NCBI RefSeq assembly: GCF_025146565.1
Contig: NZ_CP102258.1
Location: forward strand, 1,210,001-1,274,000
Direction of reading: 5' to 3'
DNA: 64,000 nucleotides
DNA from: Bacteroides eggerthii
GTDB lineage: Bacteria; Bacteroidota; Bacteroidia; Bacteroidales; Bacteroidaceae
The number at the start of each line of letters is the position of its first letter. Within the stretch, counting starts at the first letter, position 1. The notes beneath the pieces were generated by a model, which had not been told where the DNA came from, did not search any database, and saw only the letters and a list, made by a program, of their open reading frames with translations. Positions 36,653 to 46,691 of this stretch are shown in pieces. The translations under genes and the position numbers were made by a program.

Positions 36653-39490
36653 ATGAAACGGACAACAACTCTTCTCTCTGCCCTTATTCTTGCTTTGAGT
36701 TTGTGGGCGCAACCTTCTGTTGAAACGCAGCGGCAATATCTTTCAGGTAAAGGATGCGATGACATGGTGGAATGGGATTTCTTCTGTACCGGTGGTAATA
36801 ATTCCGGTAAGTGGAGTAAAATAGGTGTGCCTTCCTGTTGGGAATTGCAAGGCTTCGGTACCTATCAGTATGGTATGAAGTTTTATGGAAAAGCCTTTCC
36901 GGCCGGTGTGGCTGATGAGAAGGGTATGTATAGGTACGAATTCAATTTGCCCGCCGAATGGAATGGAATGCAAGTGGAACTTGTGTTTGAGGGATCAATG
37001 ACAGATACTTACGCCACCATCAATGGGCGTAAGGCGGGTGAAATGCATCAAGGTGCTTTTTATCGCTTTGTTTACAATGTGAGTGATCGTGTGTTTTTCG
37101 GTTCTGATAAGAAAAATGTATTGGAAGTGACTGTAAGCAAAGAAAGTGCCAATGCGGGAGTCAATCTTGCTGAACGTCGTGCCGATTATTGGAACTTTGG
37201 CGGTATCTTCCGTCCTGTGTTCATGGTGGCGAAACCGGCTGACAACATAGCTCGTGTGGCGTTGGATGCACAAGCCGACGGGACTTTTATCGCCCAATGC
37301 ATGCTTAACCATGCTTTGGATGGCGCGCAGGTGAAAACGGTGATCTGTGACGCAAAAGGACGCGAAGTTATTTCTCAGACTGATGTTGTGCGCGCCGGTG
37401 GAGACGAGGTGTCTGTTAATATGAAGTTGAAGAACCCGGCTCTGTGGACAGCTGAAACTCCTAATCTTTATACTGCTCATTTCACTCTTATGAATAAAGC
37501 TGGTAAAGTGTTGCATAGGGAACGGCAAAAATTTGGTTTCCGTACTGTAGAAACACGCCCGAATGATGGCCTTTATGTCAATGGCCGGCGTGTGACGGTG
37601 AGAGGTGTGAACCGTCATAGTTTCCGTCCGGAAACAGGTCGTACCCTTTCTAAAGCCAAGAATATAGAAGATGTGCTTCTTATTAAGAGTATGAATATGA
37701 ATGCAGTCCGTTTGAGCCACTATCCTGCCGATCCCGAATTCTTTGAAGCATGCGACAGCCTCGGACTTTATGTAATGGATGAGTTGAGTGGATGGCATGG
37801 CAAGCATGAGACTGTTGTTGGTCAGAAGCTGGTGGGAGAGATGATTAAGCGCGACCATAACCATCCTTCCATTATTTGGTGGAGTAACGGTAATGAAAAG
37901 GGGTGGAATACCGAACTTGATTGTGAGTTCCACAAACATGACATACAGAAGCGTCCCGTTATTCATCCGCAAGGCAATTTCGGAGGTTACGAAACCATGC
38001 ATTATCGTTCTTATGGAGAAAGTCAGAACTATATGCGCTTGCCCGAAATCTTTATGCCTACCGAGTTCTTGCATGGACTCTACGATGGCGGCCATGGTGC
38101 GGGGTTGTACGATTATTGGGAAATGATGCGCCGTCATCCCCGTTGTGCGGGTGGTTTCCTTTGGATGTTGGCCGATGAGGGAGTGAAGCGTGTGGATATG
38201 AACGGTTTTATCGATAATGTAGGCAACTATGGAGCAGATGGGATTGTGGGGCCTCATCATGAGAAGGAAGGCAGTTACTACACCATTCGTCAGGTGTGGT
38301 GTCCTATACAGATAATGAATACTCCCGATGGGAATTTTGATGGTGTGTTGCAATTGGAGAACCGTTACGACTTTAGTAATTTGAAAGATTGCAAATTTAA
38401 GTATGAATATGTGGCGGTAGATGGTTTGGAGACCAAAGTGATAAAAAGTGCTACGGTGAATGGACCTGACATAGAACCTCATACTGCCGGAACTTTGAAG
38501 ATAGCTTCTGTTCTAAATAATGCAAACTTACTGCATGTTACCGCCATAGATGCGTATGGTAGTGAACTGTTTACCTGGACTTATAATCTGGTGAATGTAG
38601 CGTTACCAGTTTTGGCCAAGCAAGGTGCGGCGCCTACCTATACCAGCACTGCCGAGCAGCTTAAGGTTTCGGTTGCTGACAAGGAGTTTACTTTCAGTTA
38701 TGCCGACGGACAGCTTAAAGGGGTGAAATTAGGAGGAAGTACATTCAGCTTGAGCAATGGCCCTCGTTTTATTGCTGCCAAACGTGCCGACCGGTCTATG
38801 GATCAGTTCTATAATCACGATGATAAAGATGCCGAGAAAAAGAAGACTCAATATACCACCTTCGAGGATGCAGGCCGTTTCACCGGTTTCGACATAAAGA
38901 GTGAAGGAAGTTGCCTTTACATTACAGCCAATTATAAGCTGGGTTCATTCGAGAAGGCCATCTGGGTGATTGATGCGGAAGGCACTGTTGAACTCGATTT
39001 CTCCTATAATTTCAGTGGAGTAGTCGACCTTATGGGCGTGATGTTTGATTATCCTGAAGAGAAAATGCTGCGTAAGAGTTGGCTGGGGAAGGGGCCTTAC
39101 AGAGTGTGGCAGAACCGCTTGCATGGTCCGCAAACAGGTATCTGGGCTAATGACTATAATGACCCTATCCCCGGTGAAAGCTTCCTTTATCCTGAATTCA
39201 AAGGCTACTTTGCCGATGTACAGTGGATGGAGTTGTCTACTTCGGAAGGTACTGTTCGCATTGCCAATAAGAATCCCGAACAGTACATGGGAGTTTATCA
39301 ACCGCGCGATGGTCGTGATGAGTTGCTTTATCGTCTGCCTGCTACCGGCATCGCTTTGATGCGCGTCATCCCTCCTGTACGCAACAAGGTAAATACCACC
39401 GATTTGGTAGGTCCTTCATCACAGGCATTCTGGGCTGATGGCCGGTATGGTGGTGGATTTATTATGCAATTTAGTAAAGCGGCCAAATAA
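36653..39490 (+). CDS. GH2 family exo-beta-glycosidase (second type)
   Basis: 945-residue enzyme from the ATG at 36653, which opens a signal peptide (MKRTTTLLSALILALSLWAQ); an upstream in-frame extension would begin just before regulator site 6 and is rejected. It carries the GH2 domains (WSKIGVPSCWELQGFGTYQY; ADYWNFGGIFRPVFM; VRGVNRHSFRPETGRTLS). Acid/base is Glu415 in NGNEKGWN and nucleophile Glu471 in MPTEFLHGLYDGG, followed by GGFLWMLADEG. A C-terminal beta-sandwich resembles the small LacZ domain but with a divergent active-site rim, so the substrate may not be galactose. Next gene starts 28 bases downstream. Confidence 0.9.
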   Translation: MKRTTTLLSALILALSLWAQPSVETQRQYLSGKGCDDMVEWDFFCTGGNNSGKWSKIGVPSCWELQGFGTYQYGMKFYGKAFPAGVADEKGMYRYEFNLPAEWNGMQVELVFEGSMTDTYATINGRKAGEMHQGAFYRFVYNVSDRVFFGSDKKNVLEVTVSKESANAGVNLAERRADYWNFGGIFRPVFMVAKPADNIARVALDAQADGTFIAQCMLNHALDGAQVKTVICDAKGREVISQTDVVRAGGDEVSVNMKLKNPALWTAETPNLYTAHFTLMNKAGKVLHRERQKFGFRTVETRPNDGLYVNGRRVTVRGVNRHSFRPETGRTLSKAKNIEDVLLIKSMNMNAVRLSHYPADPEFFEACDSLGLYVMDELSGWHGKHETVVGQKLVGEMIKRDHNHPSIIWWSNGNEKGWNTELDCEFHKHDIQKRPVIHPQGNFGGYETMHYRSYGESQNYMRLPEIFMPTEFLHGLYDGGHGAGLYDYWEMMRRHPRCAGGFLWMLADEGVKRVDMNGFIDNVGNYGADGIVGPHHEKEGSYYTIRQVWCPIQIMNTPDGNFDGVLQLENRYDFSNLKDCKFKYEYVAVDGLETKVIKSATVNGPDIEPHTAGTLKIASVLNNANLLHVTAIDAYGSELFTWTYNLVNVALPVLAKQGAAPTYTSTAEQLKVSVADKEFTFSYADGQLKGVKLGGSTFSLSNGPRFIAAKRADRSMDQFYNHDDKDAEKKKTQYTTFEDAGRFTGFDIKSEGSCLYITANYKLGSFEKAIWVIDAEGTVELDFSYNFSGVVDLMGVMFDYPEEKMLRKSWLGKGPYRVWQNRLHGPQTGIWANDYNDPIPGESFLYPEFKGYFADVQWMELSTSEGTVRIANKNPEQYMGVYQPRDGRDELLYRLPATGIALMRVIPPVRNKVNTTDLVGPSSQAFWADGRYGGGFIMQFSKAAK

Positions 39491-39518
39491 TTAACTTGAT
39501 TTGAATAATCAATTGGAT

Positions 39519-42500
39519 ATGAAGATAAAATATCTTTTAGTATTAATTGTTTTGCTGAGTATTACATTCGTTGGATGCGGTACCCGGCAAAACATGCCTA
39601 CGGAGGAGCAATCGGTGCGTTATACTGCAGATGATGTTCGTCCTTGGACTTTCTGGTATTGGATGTATGGTGCTGTAACTCCTGAAGGAATAACAGCTGA
39701 TTTGGAGGCTATGAAGCAAGTTGGATTAGGCGGTGCCTATCTCATGCCTATTAAAGGCGTAGGTCAGGGACCGGAGTATGAAGGACAAGCCCAACAGCTT
39801 ACCCCTGAGTTTTGGGAAATGGTAGATTATAGCATGAAAGAGGCAAAGCGGTTGGGACTTCGGTTGGGGATGCATATCTGTGACGGCTTTGCATTGGCAG
39901 GTGGACCATGGATTGCACCTCAGGAGTCCATGCAGAAGATTGTCTGGAGTGATACCATCATTCGTGGCGGCAATATTGAACGTTTGCCTCTTCCTCAACT
40001 TGAAGGTTATGAGGGGTATAGTGAGGATATAGCTACTTATGCCATTCCTTTGGGTAAGCAACCGGCAGATGTTGTGATGAGACCAGTTATAAGTTTGGCT
40101 ACTCTTCCCGGTACCGAAGTGAAAGATAAGAAGAAAGCGGTCAATATGGATGAGAAAGGAGTTATTCGTTCTTCTTATCCTTGCCGGATAGACTATACTT
40201 ATGAACAACCGGTTACAGTAAGTAATGTAGAGATTGTTTTGAGTGGTAATAATTATCAAGCGCATAGGCTTAAAGTGCTTGTGAGTGATGACGGTAGGAA
40301 CTATCGCTTTCTGAAACAGTTAAAGCCTGCCCGGCATGGTTGGCAGAATACCGACTGCCACTCTACTCATGGCTTGCCGCCCACTACGGCTAAGTATTTT
40401 CGTTTTGAATGGACGCCGGAGGGCAGTGAACCGGGGTGTGAGGATTTGGATGCGGCTAAATGGAAACCTAATTTGAAGATAAAGGAGATTCGTTTGCATA
40501 CGGCTCCTCGTATTCATCAGTGGGAAGGTAAAGCCGGCTTTGTATGGCGTGTGGCTGATGCTTCCACTTCGCAAGAAATTCCGGATGAGGCCTGTGTACA
40601 ACTAAATGAGGTGCGCCGACTGACACTTACGGAGGGTGCTCTTACCGCTAAATTGCCCGAAGGAGAGTGGCGTATTCTTCGCATGGGACATACTTCTACC
40701 GGGCATGTCAATGCCACTGCAGGAGGCGGTAAAGGACTGGAATGTGATAAGTTCAGTGTTGCAGCTGTTCGCAAACAGTTTGACAACTGGTTTGCCCAAG
40801 TATTTGAGAAAACTACACCGGAAGTGGCTCGTGAAGTTCTGAAATATATGCATGTGGATAGTTGGGAGTGTGGTTCGCAAAACTGGAGCGCAACGTTTGC
40901 TGCAGAGTTTAAGAGCCGTCGCGGGTATGATTTGATGCCCTATCTGCCCTTGTTGGCGGGAATACCAATGGAAAGTGCTGAAAAAAGCGAACAGGTGTTG
41001 CGTGATGTCCGCATTACTATTGGTGAACTGGTGACTGATGTTTTCTACACAGTGTTGGCCCAATGTGCCGGTGAATACGATTGCCGCTTTTCGGCCGAGT
41101 GCGTAAGCCCCACTATGGTGGCCGATGGATTATGCCATTATGATAAGGTGGATCTTCCTATGGGAGAATTCTGGTTAAACAGTCCTACCCATGATAAACT
41201 TAATGATGTACTTGATGCAGTTAGTGGTGCTCATATTTACGGTAAGAATGTGATTCAAGCCGAAGGATTTACTGAAATCCGTGGCACTTGGGACGAAGAT
41301 CCCGCTATGCTTAAACCATTGCTCGACCGTAATTATGCTTTGGGCATTAATAAACTTTTCTTCCATGTTTTCACTCATAATCCTTGGTTGGACCGTGTTC
41401 CTGGCATGACGCTTGACGGTATCGGGCTTTTTTATCAGCGCGATCAGACTTGGTTTCGTGAGAGCAGTGCGTTTGTGGATTATGCTACCCGTTGCCAAAC
41501 TCTCCTGCAAAAAGGAACTCCTGTTGTAGACATTGCTGTTTTTACCGGTGAGGAGATGCCTCGGCGTGCCATTTTACCGGACAGGCTGGTGAGTATGTTA
41601 CCCGGTATTTATGGCGCTGAACGTGTGGAGAGCGAGCGGGTTCGTTTGGCTAATGAAGGCCAGCCGCTTCGTGTAGTTCCTGTGGGAGTCACTCATTCGG
41701 CTAATATGGCAGATCCCGATAAGTGGATTAACCCGCTTCGTGGTTATCAGTACGATTCTTTCAATAAAGATGCTTTACTTCGTTTGGCAAAGGTGGAAGA
41801 TGGGCATATTGTATTGCCTGGCGGTGGGCGTTACAAAGTGCTGGTATTGCCTACGGCTCGTCCTATGGATCCTACTGCTGTTCCTTTGTCAAAAGAGGTG
41901 GAGCAAAAAATAGCAGAGTGGAAGGAACAGGGAGTGATAATTCCCGAGTTGCCCTATAAAGCCGAAAGTTTTGCAGTCATGGGCTTGGAACGCGATGTAG
42001 AGTTACCGGCTGAGGTGGCATATGCGCATCGTACGGCGGATGATATGGAAATCTACTTTATAGCAAATCAGAAAAATGAAGCCCGGAATTTTACAGCTTC
42101 GTTCCGTCAGAAAGGACTGGCCCCCAAATTATACGATGCGGTAACCGGGCGTACTTATATCCCGGAACAATGGGCGGAACGGGAAGGACGCACCGAAGTG
42201 TCGTTATCATTGCCGGCATACGGATCACGTTTCGTGATTTTCTTCAAAAGCAAGGATGCACTTGAACTCTTTGCCGGTGATTCGCTTCTGCATGAGGAGA
42301 ATGTGGCAGCAGAGAATATGGCAAAAAGATTAGTCCGGCACGAATGGAAAGAGGAAAGTCGCACTCCGCTTGAGAACAGTGAATGGACAGTTCATTTTGA
42401 GAAAACTGATGTGAAACTGGTTCGTGATGAACTTTTTGATTGGAGTAAAGAAAGTGATGCTAAAGTAAAGTTCTATTCAGGACGTGCCTGTTATACTTCT

Positions 42501-42827
42501 TCTTTTGTTGTTCAGGATGAATTCGATGGGAGCGTGCTTCTCAGTCTGGGACGCGTAGCCAATGTGGCAACAGTCCGTGTGAATGGGAAAGCATGCGGCA
42601 TAGCCTGGACTCCCCCCTATCAGGTAGATATCACTTCCGCTTTGGTAGCCGGAGCCAATCGTCTTGAAATCGAGCTGGTAAATACTTGGGCAAATGCTCT
42701 TCGGGGAATGGACCAGGGTAGCGCTCCTTTTGACGGCATATGGGCTAATGCCAAGTATCGTTTGCCCGGTGATGACCTGCTTCCGGCAGGATTACTTGGC
42801 CCGGTAGAATTGGTAAGAATGAAGTGA
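39519..42827 (+). CDS. GH106 alpha-L-rhamnosidase
   Basis: 1102-residue lipoprotein (lipobox SITFVGC, Cys20). The start at 39519 gives the lipoprotein signal; the ORF extends six codons further back with a TTG. The N-terminal TIM-barrel part begins with the family signature DDVRPWTFWYWMYGAVTPEG and VGLGGAYLMPI, and includes LKYMHVDSWECGSQNWSATF and FWLNSPTHDKLNDVLDAVSG. A C-terminal beta-sandwich (RACYTSSFVV, VRVNGKACGIAWTPPYQVDI) binds the sugar. GH106 rhamnosidases need calcium and act on RG-II or RG-I rhamnose. Lipidation suggests membrane attachment. It belongs to the four-gene unit headed by the GH2 gene at 36653. Confidence 0.92.
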   Translation: MKIKYLLVLIVLLSITFVGCGTRQNMPTEEQSVRYTADDVRPWTFWYWMYGAVTPEGITADLEAMKQVGLGGAYLMPIKGVGQGPEYEGQAQQLTPEFWEMVDYSMKEAKRLGLRLGMHICDGFALAGGPWIAPQESMQKIVWSDTIIRGGNIERLPLPQLEGYEGYSEDIATYAIPLGKQPADVVMRPVISLATLPGTEVKDKKKAVNMDEKGVIRSSYPCRIDYTYEQPVTVSNVEIVLSGNNYQAHRLKVLVSDDGRNYRFLKQLKPARHGWQNTDCHSTHGLPPTTAKYFRFEWTPEGSEPGCEDLDAAKWKPNLKIKEIRLHTAPRIHQWEGKAGFVWRVADASTSQEIPDEACVQLNEVRRLTLTEGALTAKLPEGEWRILRMGHTSTGHVNATAGGGKGLECDKFSVAAVRKQFDNWFAQVFEKTTPEVAREVLKYMHVDSWECGSQNWSATFAAEFKSRRGYDLMPYLPLLAGIPMESAEKSEQVLRDVRITIGELVTDVFYTVLAQCAGEYDCRFSAECVSPTMVADGLCHYDKVDLPMGEFWLNSPTHDKLNDVLDAVSGAHIYGKNVIQAEGFTEIRGTWDEDPAMLKPLLDRNYALGINKLFFHVFTHNPWLDRVPGMTLDGIGLFYQRDQTWFRESSAFVDYATRCQTLLQKGTPVVDIAVFTGEEMPRRAILPDRLVSMLPGIYGAERVESERVRLANEGQPLRVVPVGVTHSANMADPDKWINPLRGYQYDSFNKDALLRLAKVEDGHIVLPGGGRYKVLVLPTARPMDPTAVPLSKEVEQKIAEWKEQGVIIPELPYKAESFAVMGLERDVELPAEVAYAHRTADDMEIYFIANQKNEARNFTASFRQKGLAPKLYDAVTGRTYIPEQWAEREGRTEVSLSLPAYGSRFVIFFKSKDALELFAGDSLLHEENVAAENMAKRLVRHEWKEESRTPLENSEWTVHFEKTDVKLVRDELFDWSKESDAKVKFYSGRACYTSSFVVQDEFDGSVLLSLGRVANVATVRVNGKACGIAWTPPYQVDITSALVAGANRLEIELVNTWANALRGMDQGSAPFDGIWANAKYRLPGDDLLPAGLLGPVELVRMK

Positions 42828-42886
42828 TGGTTATAAGAGCTCACAATATGGAAAGATTGTCTTGTGAATTATAAAGTGAAAAGTAT

Positions 42887-44305
42887 ATGAATAAGAAATG
42901 TATCATGATAGCTTGTGCTTTTTTTGTTGCAGTGGCACTTCAAGCTAAAGTGTCTTTGCCGGCGTTTTTTTCGGACGGTATGGTTATGCAACAACAGAGT
43001 CAGGCCAGTCTTTGGGGCAAGGCTTCGAAAGGTAAAATCGTTGAGGTGACTACCGGCTGGGATGGGCAGACCTATACTACGAGAGCTGATGAGCAAGGAA
43101 AGTGGAAACTTACTGTACAGACACCTGCTGCAGGAGGCCCCTATGATATTACTTTTGATGACGGTGAACGCACTTGGATTAAGGATATTCTTATGGGTGA
43201 ATTATGGATTTGTTCGGGGCAGAGCAATATGGAGATGCCTATGAAAGGATTTAAGAATCAACCTGTGGAAGACGCCAATATGGATGTATTGCGTAGCCGT
43301 AATTCGCAAATCCGGCTTTTTACGGTGAAGCGTAATTCGCAGTTTGCTCCTGTAGATGATGTAACCGGTTGCTGGAATCACGCAGAGCCTAAGACCGTAC
43401 GTGAGTTTAGCGCTACTGCATATTATTTTGGCCGTTTGTTGCAAGAACAGCTTCAGGTTCCTATAGGATTGATTGTTGCTGCTTGGGGAGGATCGGCTTG
43501 TGAGGCTTGGATGCGCCCTGAATGGCTCAAGGCATTCCCCGCAGCTAAAATACCCCAAAGCCCGGAAGATATAAAGTCGAAGAATCGCACTCCGACTGTA
43601 CTTTTCAATGGTATGCTTCATCCGCTTATTGGTTTAGCCATGAAAGGTGTGATTTGGTATCAAGGTGAAGATAACTGGAATCGTGCTTCAACGTATGCCG
43701 ATATGTTTACTACCATGATAAAAGGCTGGCGTGCAGAGTGGAAGCAAGGCGACTTTCCTTTTTATTATTGCCAGATCGCTCCTTATGACTATGCCATCAT
43801 TACAGCACCTGGTGAGCCGGTTATTAATTCTGCTTATTTGCGTGAACAGCAATTGAAAGCCGAAACTATGGTGCCTAATGTCGGCATGGCTGTATTGATG
43901 GATGCAGGGATGGAGAAAGGTATTCATCCTGCTCGGAAAAGGGTAGTGGGCGAACGTCTGGCGCGTTTGGCGTTAGTGAACGATTATGGAGTCGAAGGTG
44001 TCATGGCACAGTCTGCCTGCTATAAAAAAATGGAAGTAAAGAATGATACGGTGACTGTTTTCTTTGATCGCGCAGATATGTGGATTAACTGTAAAGAGAA
44101 GTTTGCCTCCGATCTTTTTGAAGTGGCCGGTGAAGACCGGGTGTTTCATCCTGCAAAAGCGTGGATAGAACGTAGCAAAATAAAAGTAAAGAGTGAGGCG
44201 GTGAAATCTCCGGTAGCTGTTCGTTATGCATTCAAAAATTATGCCAAGGGCGACCTTTATTGTGAGGATCTGCCGGTTTCCTCGTTCCGTTCGGACAATT
44301 GGTGA
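42887..44305 (+). CDS. SGNH-type sialate O-acetylesterase family carbohydrate esterase
   Basis: 472-residue exported esterase (signal peptide IMIACAFFVAVALQA). An N-terminal beta-sandwich (DGMVMQQQSQASLWGKASKG) precedes the SGNH hydrolase core: ICSGQSNMEMPM (~108-120) with the catalytic serine, AAWGGSACEAW (~205), GVIWYQGEDNWNRA (~255) and IHPARKRVVGERLARLAL (~345) with the catalytic histidine. Although the family is named for sialic acid, members remove acetyl groups from plant glycans. RG-II carries acetyl esters, for example on 2-O-methylfucose and aceric acid, so removal of these is the likely role here. It sits between the GH106 and DUF5703 genes. Confidence 0.88.
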   Translation: MNKKCIMIACAFFVAVALQAKVSLPAFFSDGMVMQQQSQASLWGKASKGKIVEVTTGWDGQTYTTRADEQGKWKLTVQTPAAGGPYDITFDDGERTWIKDILMGELWICSGQSNMEMPMKGFKNQPVEDANMDVLRSRNSQIRLFTVKRNSQFAPVDDVTGCWNHAEPKTVREFSATAYYFGRLLQEQLQVPIGLIVAAWGGSACEAWMRPEWLKAFPAAKIPQSPEDIKSKNRTPTVLFNGMLHPLIGLAMKGVIWYQGEDNWNRASTYADMFTTMIKGWRAEWKQGDFPFYYCQIAPYDYAIITAPGEPVINSAYLREQQLKAETMVPNVGMAVLMDAGMEKGIHPARKRVVGERLARLALVNDYGVEGVMAQSACYKKMEVKNDTVTVFFDRADMWINCKEKFASDLFEVAGEDRVFHPAKAWIERSKIKVKSEAVKSPVAVRYAFKNYAKGDLYCEDLPVSSFRSDNW

Positions 44306-44338
44306 TATTATAAATAGAAATATGTTAATTCACGCTTC

Positions 44339-46600
44339 ATGATGAATCGATTCCTTTTATCTCTTTCTTTGTTTTTTTTCATGGCTATCTCTGTTTGTGC
44401 AGAGTGGCGGCCGGGAAACTATACATGGGTGTCGCCCAGTTTGAATGTTTCGGAATCAATGCCTTGCGGAGGGGGCGATGTGGGGATGAATGTATGGGTG
44501 GAACAAGGCGATATTCTCTTCTATTTATCGCGTAGCGGATCGTTCGATGAAAACAATACGCTTCTCAAACAGGGGCGGTTCCGGTTAAAACTGCAACCCG
44601 ACCTTTTCTTGGATGCGGTGGACTTCCGGCAGCAACTCCGGTTGAACGATGGCTATGTGTCCATTTCCTGTAATGGGGTGGAAGTGCAACTTTGGGCTGA
44701 TGTATTCCGGCCTGTGGTACATGTGGAAGTGAAAAGTGAGAAAAGGGTTAGTGCTGAAATAGCCTATGAGAATTGGCGTGTCACCGATCGGGTTGTACAG
44801 AAAAAGATTGAAGGACAACAATGCTCTTATAAATGGGCAGTCCCCAAAGGAACTGTCACGCGTCGTGATTCAATCTGTGCTGAAATGCATCAACTGACCT
44901 TCTTTCATCGTAATGAGGGTGAGACGATGTTTGAAGTGACCATGCGTCAACAGGGACTTACTCATTTAATGGATTCCCTTTACAACCCGTTGGAACAGTT
45001 GACGTTTGGAGGCCGTCTTAGCGGTGGGGACCTTGTTTATAAGGGTAAACGGAATGGGGTGTATCAATCTACTCCCTATGTCGCCTGGTGCTATACATCG
45101 GGTGTTGCTCGCCGGAATCATCATTTCCAAGTGACTTTGAACACTGCGCAGTCATCATTTGAAGAATGGGAAGAAGGGCTGGTACAGACAGAGAAGTCAG
45201 TCGAGTTGGTAAAAAACCGGAAGCAGACGCGTAAATGGTGGAATGAGTTTTGGAACCGGAGTTATATCTATTTGGATGATGCCGGGCAACTTGCCAATCC
45301 TCATGGATTGGATGCCGATGATTTGAGTTTGGTCGATCCTGCCGATTCGTTGGCTGTTGCAGTGCGCAATTACACTCTTTTTCGTTATATGCTGGGATGC
45401 AATGCATACAGTAAGTGGCCTACCAAGTTTAACGGAGGGTTGTTTACTTTTGACCCTGTATGGGTGAATCCTGACATGGCATTTACACCTGATTTCCGTC
45501 GTTGGGGAGGCGGTACGCATACGGCGCAGAATCAGCGGCTTGTCTACTGGCCTATGCTTAAGAACGGTGACTTTGATATGATGTTGCCTCAGTTTGATTA
45601 CTATTTACGTATCCTCCCAACAGCGGAGAAACGCAGTCGTATTTATTGGAACCATGAAGGAGCCTGCTTTGCAGAGCAGATTGAAAACTTTGGGCTGCCC
45701 AATCCGGCTGAGTATGGCTTTAAGCGTCCGCCCGCTTTCGATAAAGGCTTGGAATACAACGCCTGGTTAGAGTATGAATGGGATACCGTACTTGAGTTTT
45801 GTCTGATGATATTGGAGACGCACCGTTATCGGGGCATGGATATCCGGAGTTATGAGCCTCTGATCCTTTCTTCATTGCGTTTCTTCGATGAACATTATCG
45901 CTATTTGGCACGTCAGCGCGGATGCAAGGAACTTGACGGCAACGGAAAGCTGGTACTTTTTCCCGGTTCTGCGTGTGAGACCTATAAAATGACTTACAAT
46001 GCTTCCTCTACTGTGGCGGCTTTGCATGTTGTGCTTCAGGCTGCCGGTTCTTATTTCAAAGAAAATGCAGAAGCTCTTGCTTTTGTTCGTGAGATGCAGC
46101 AACGTATTCCTTCGATTCCGCTTCATACCATAGGAAATAAGATAATGATTTCGCCTGCTTTGGTGTGGGAACGTGTGAATAATGTGGAGACTCCGCAGCT
46201 TTATCCGGTTTTCCCATGGCGTGTGTATGGTTTGGGGCGTCCAAATTTAGAAATAGCCCAAAATACTTATTATTATGATGTTGATGCACAGAAGTTCCGT
46301 ACTCATATAGGTTGGAAACAAGATAATATTTGGGCTGCTTGCTTGGGACTGACTGATGAGGCGGTGGCACTTAACCAACGTAAATTATATAACGGACCGC
46401 ATCGTTTTCCTGCATTTTGGGGGCCCGGATACGACTGGACGCCCGATCATAATTGGGGAGGAAGTGGTATGATAGGATTGCAGGAGATGCTGATGCAGGA
46501 GGATGCGCAAGGTAATATAATACGTTATCCGGCTTGGCCTAAGAACCGGAAGGTTCATTTTCGTTTACATGCTTCTGAAGGAAGGGTTGTAATGGAATAA
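44339..46600 (+). CDS. DUF5703 domain six-hairpin protein, putative glycosidase
   Basis: 753-residue exported protein (signal peptide FLLSLSLFFFMAISVCA). The N-terminal domain is DUF5703-like (WVSPSLNVSESMPCGGGDVG, LFYLSRSGSFDENNTLLKQG, LKLQPDLFLDAVDFRQQLRL). The rest resembles an (alpha/alpha)6 barrel: YTLFRYMLGCNAYSKWPTKF, GGLFTFDP, WGGGTHTAQNQRLVYWPMLK, SACETYKMTYNASSTVAALH and WGPGYDWTPDHNWGGSGMIG. The arrangement recalls GH95-like fucosidase/L-galactosidase enzymes, but I cannot place it in a described family. It is last in the GH2-GH106-esterase unit, and the next regulator site starts 3 bases after its stop. RG-II needs an alpha-L-galactosidase and fucosidases, which are not otherwise seen in the window. 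Confidence 0.75.
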   Translation: MMNRFLLSLSLFFFMAISVCAEWRPGNYTWVSPSLNVSESMPCGGGDVGMNVWVEQGDILFYLSRSGSFDENNTLLKQGRFRLKLQPDLFLDAVDFRQQLRLNDGYVSISCNGVEVQLWADVFRPVVHVEVKSEKRVSAEIAYENWRVTDRVVQKKIEGQQCSYKWAVPKGTVTRRDSICAEMHQLTFFHRNEGETMFEVTMRQQGLTHLMDSLYNPLEQLTFGGRLSGGDLVYKGKRNGVYQSTPYVAWCYTSGVARRNHHFQVTLNTAQSSFEEWEEGLVQTEKSVELVKNRKQTRKWWNEFWNRSYIYLDDAGQLANPHGLDADDLSLVDPADSLAVAVRNYTLFRYMLGCNAYSKWPTKFNGGLFTFDPVWVNPDMAFTPDFRRWGGGTHTAQNQRLVYWPMLKNGDFDMMLPQFDYYLRILPTAEKRSRIYWNHEGACFAEQIENFGLPNPAEYGFKRPPAFDKGLEYNAWLEYEWDTVLEFCLMILETHRYRGMDIRSYEPLILSSLRFFDEHYRYLARQRGCKELDGNGKLVLFPGSACETYKMTYNASSTVAALHVVLQAAGSYFKENAEALAFVREMQQRIPSIPLHTIGNKIMISPALVWERVNNVETPQLYPVFPWRVYGLGRPNLEIAQNTYYYDVDAQKFRTHIGWKQDNIWAACLGLTDEAVALNQRKLYNGPHRFPAFWGPGYDWTPDHNWGGSGMIGLQEMLMQEDAQGNIIRYPAWPKNRKVHFRLHASEGRVVME

Positions 46601-46602
46601 CG

Positions 46603-46627
46603 AGTACATTTGCAGGGAATAATCGTC
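46603..46627 (+). promoter_or_regulatory. Putative PUL regulator site 7 (TACA-N15-CGTC)
   Basis: Begins AGTACATT three bases after the DUF5703 stop and ends TAATCGTC. It is 65 bases before the GH137-GH2 start and separates that unit from the one upstream. Confidence 0.65.
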
Positions 46628-46691
46628 TCATATAATGACTTGAAGTAGTATATTCGGGTTTCGTATTATTGATGAATTAATCCCTGTGATA

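Noticed and set aside
36995..38482. 495-residue open frame on the minus strand across GH2
   Set aside because: It is antisense to an intact GH2 with both catalytic glutamates, with no recognisable domain or start region.
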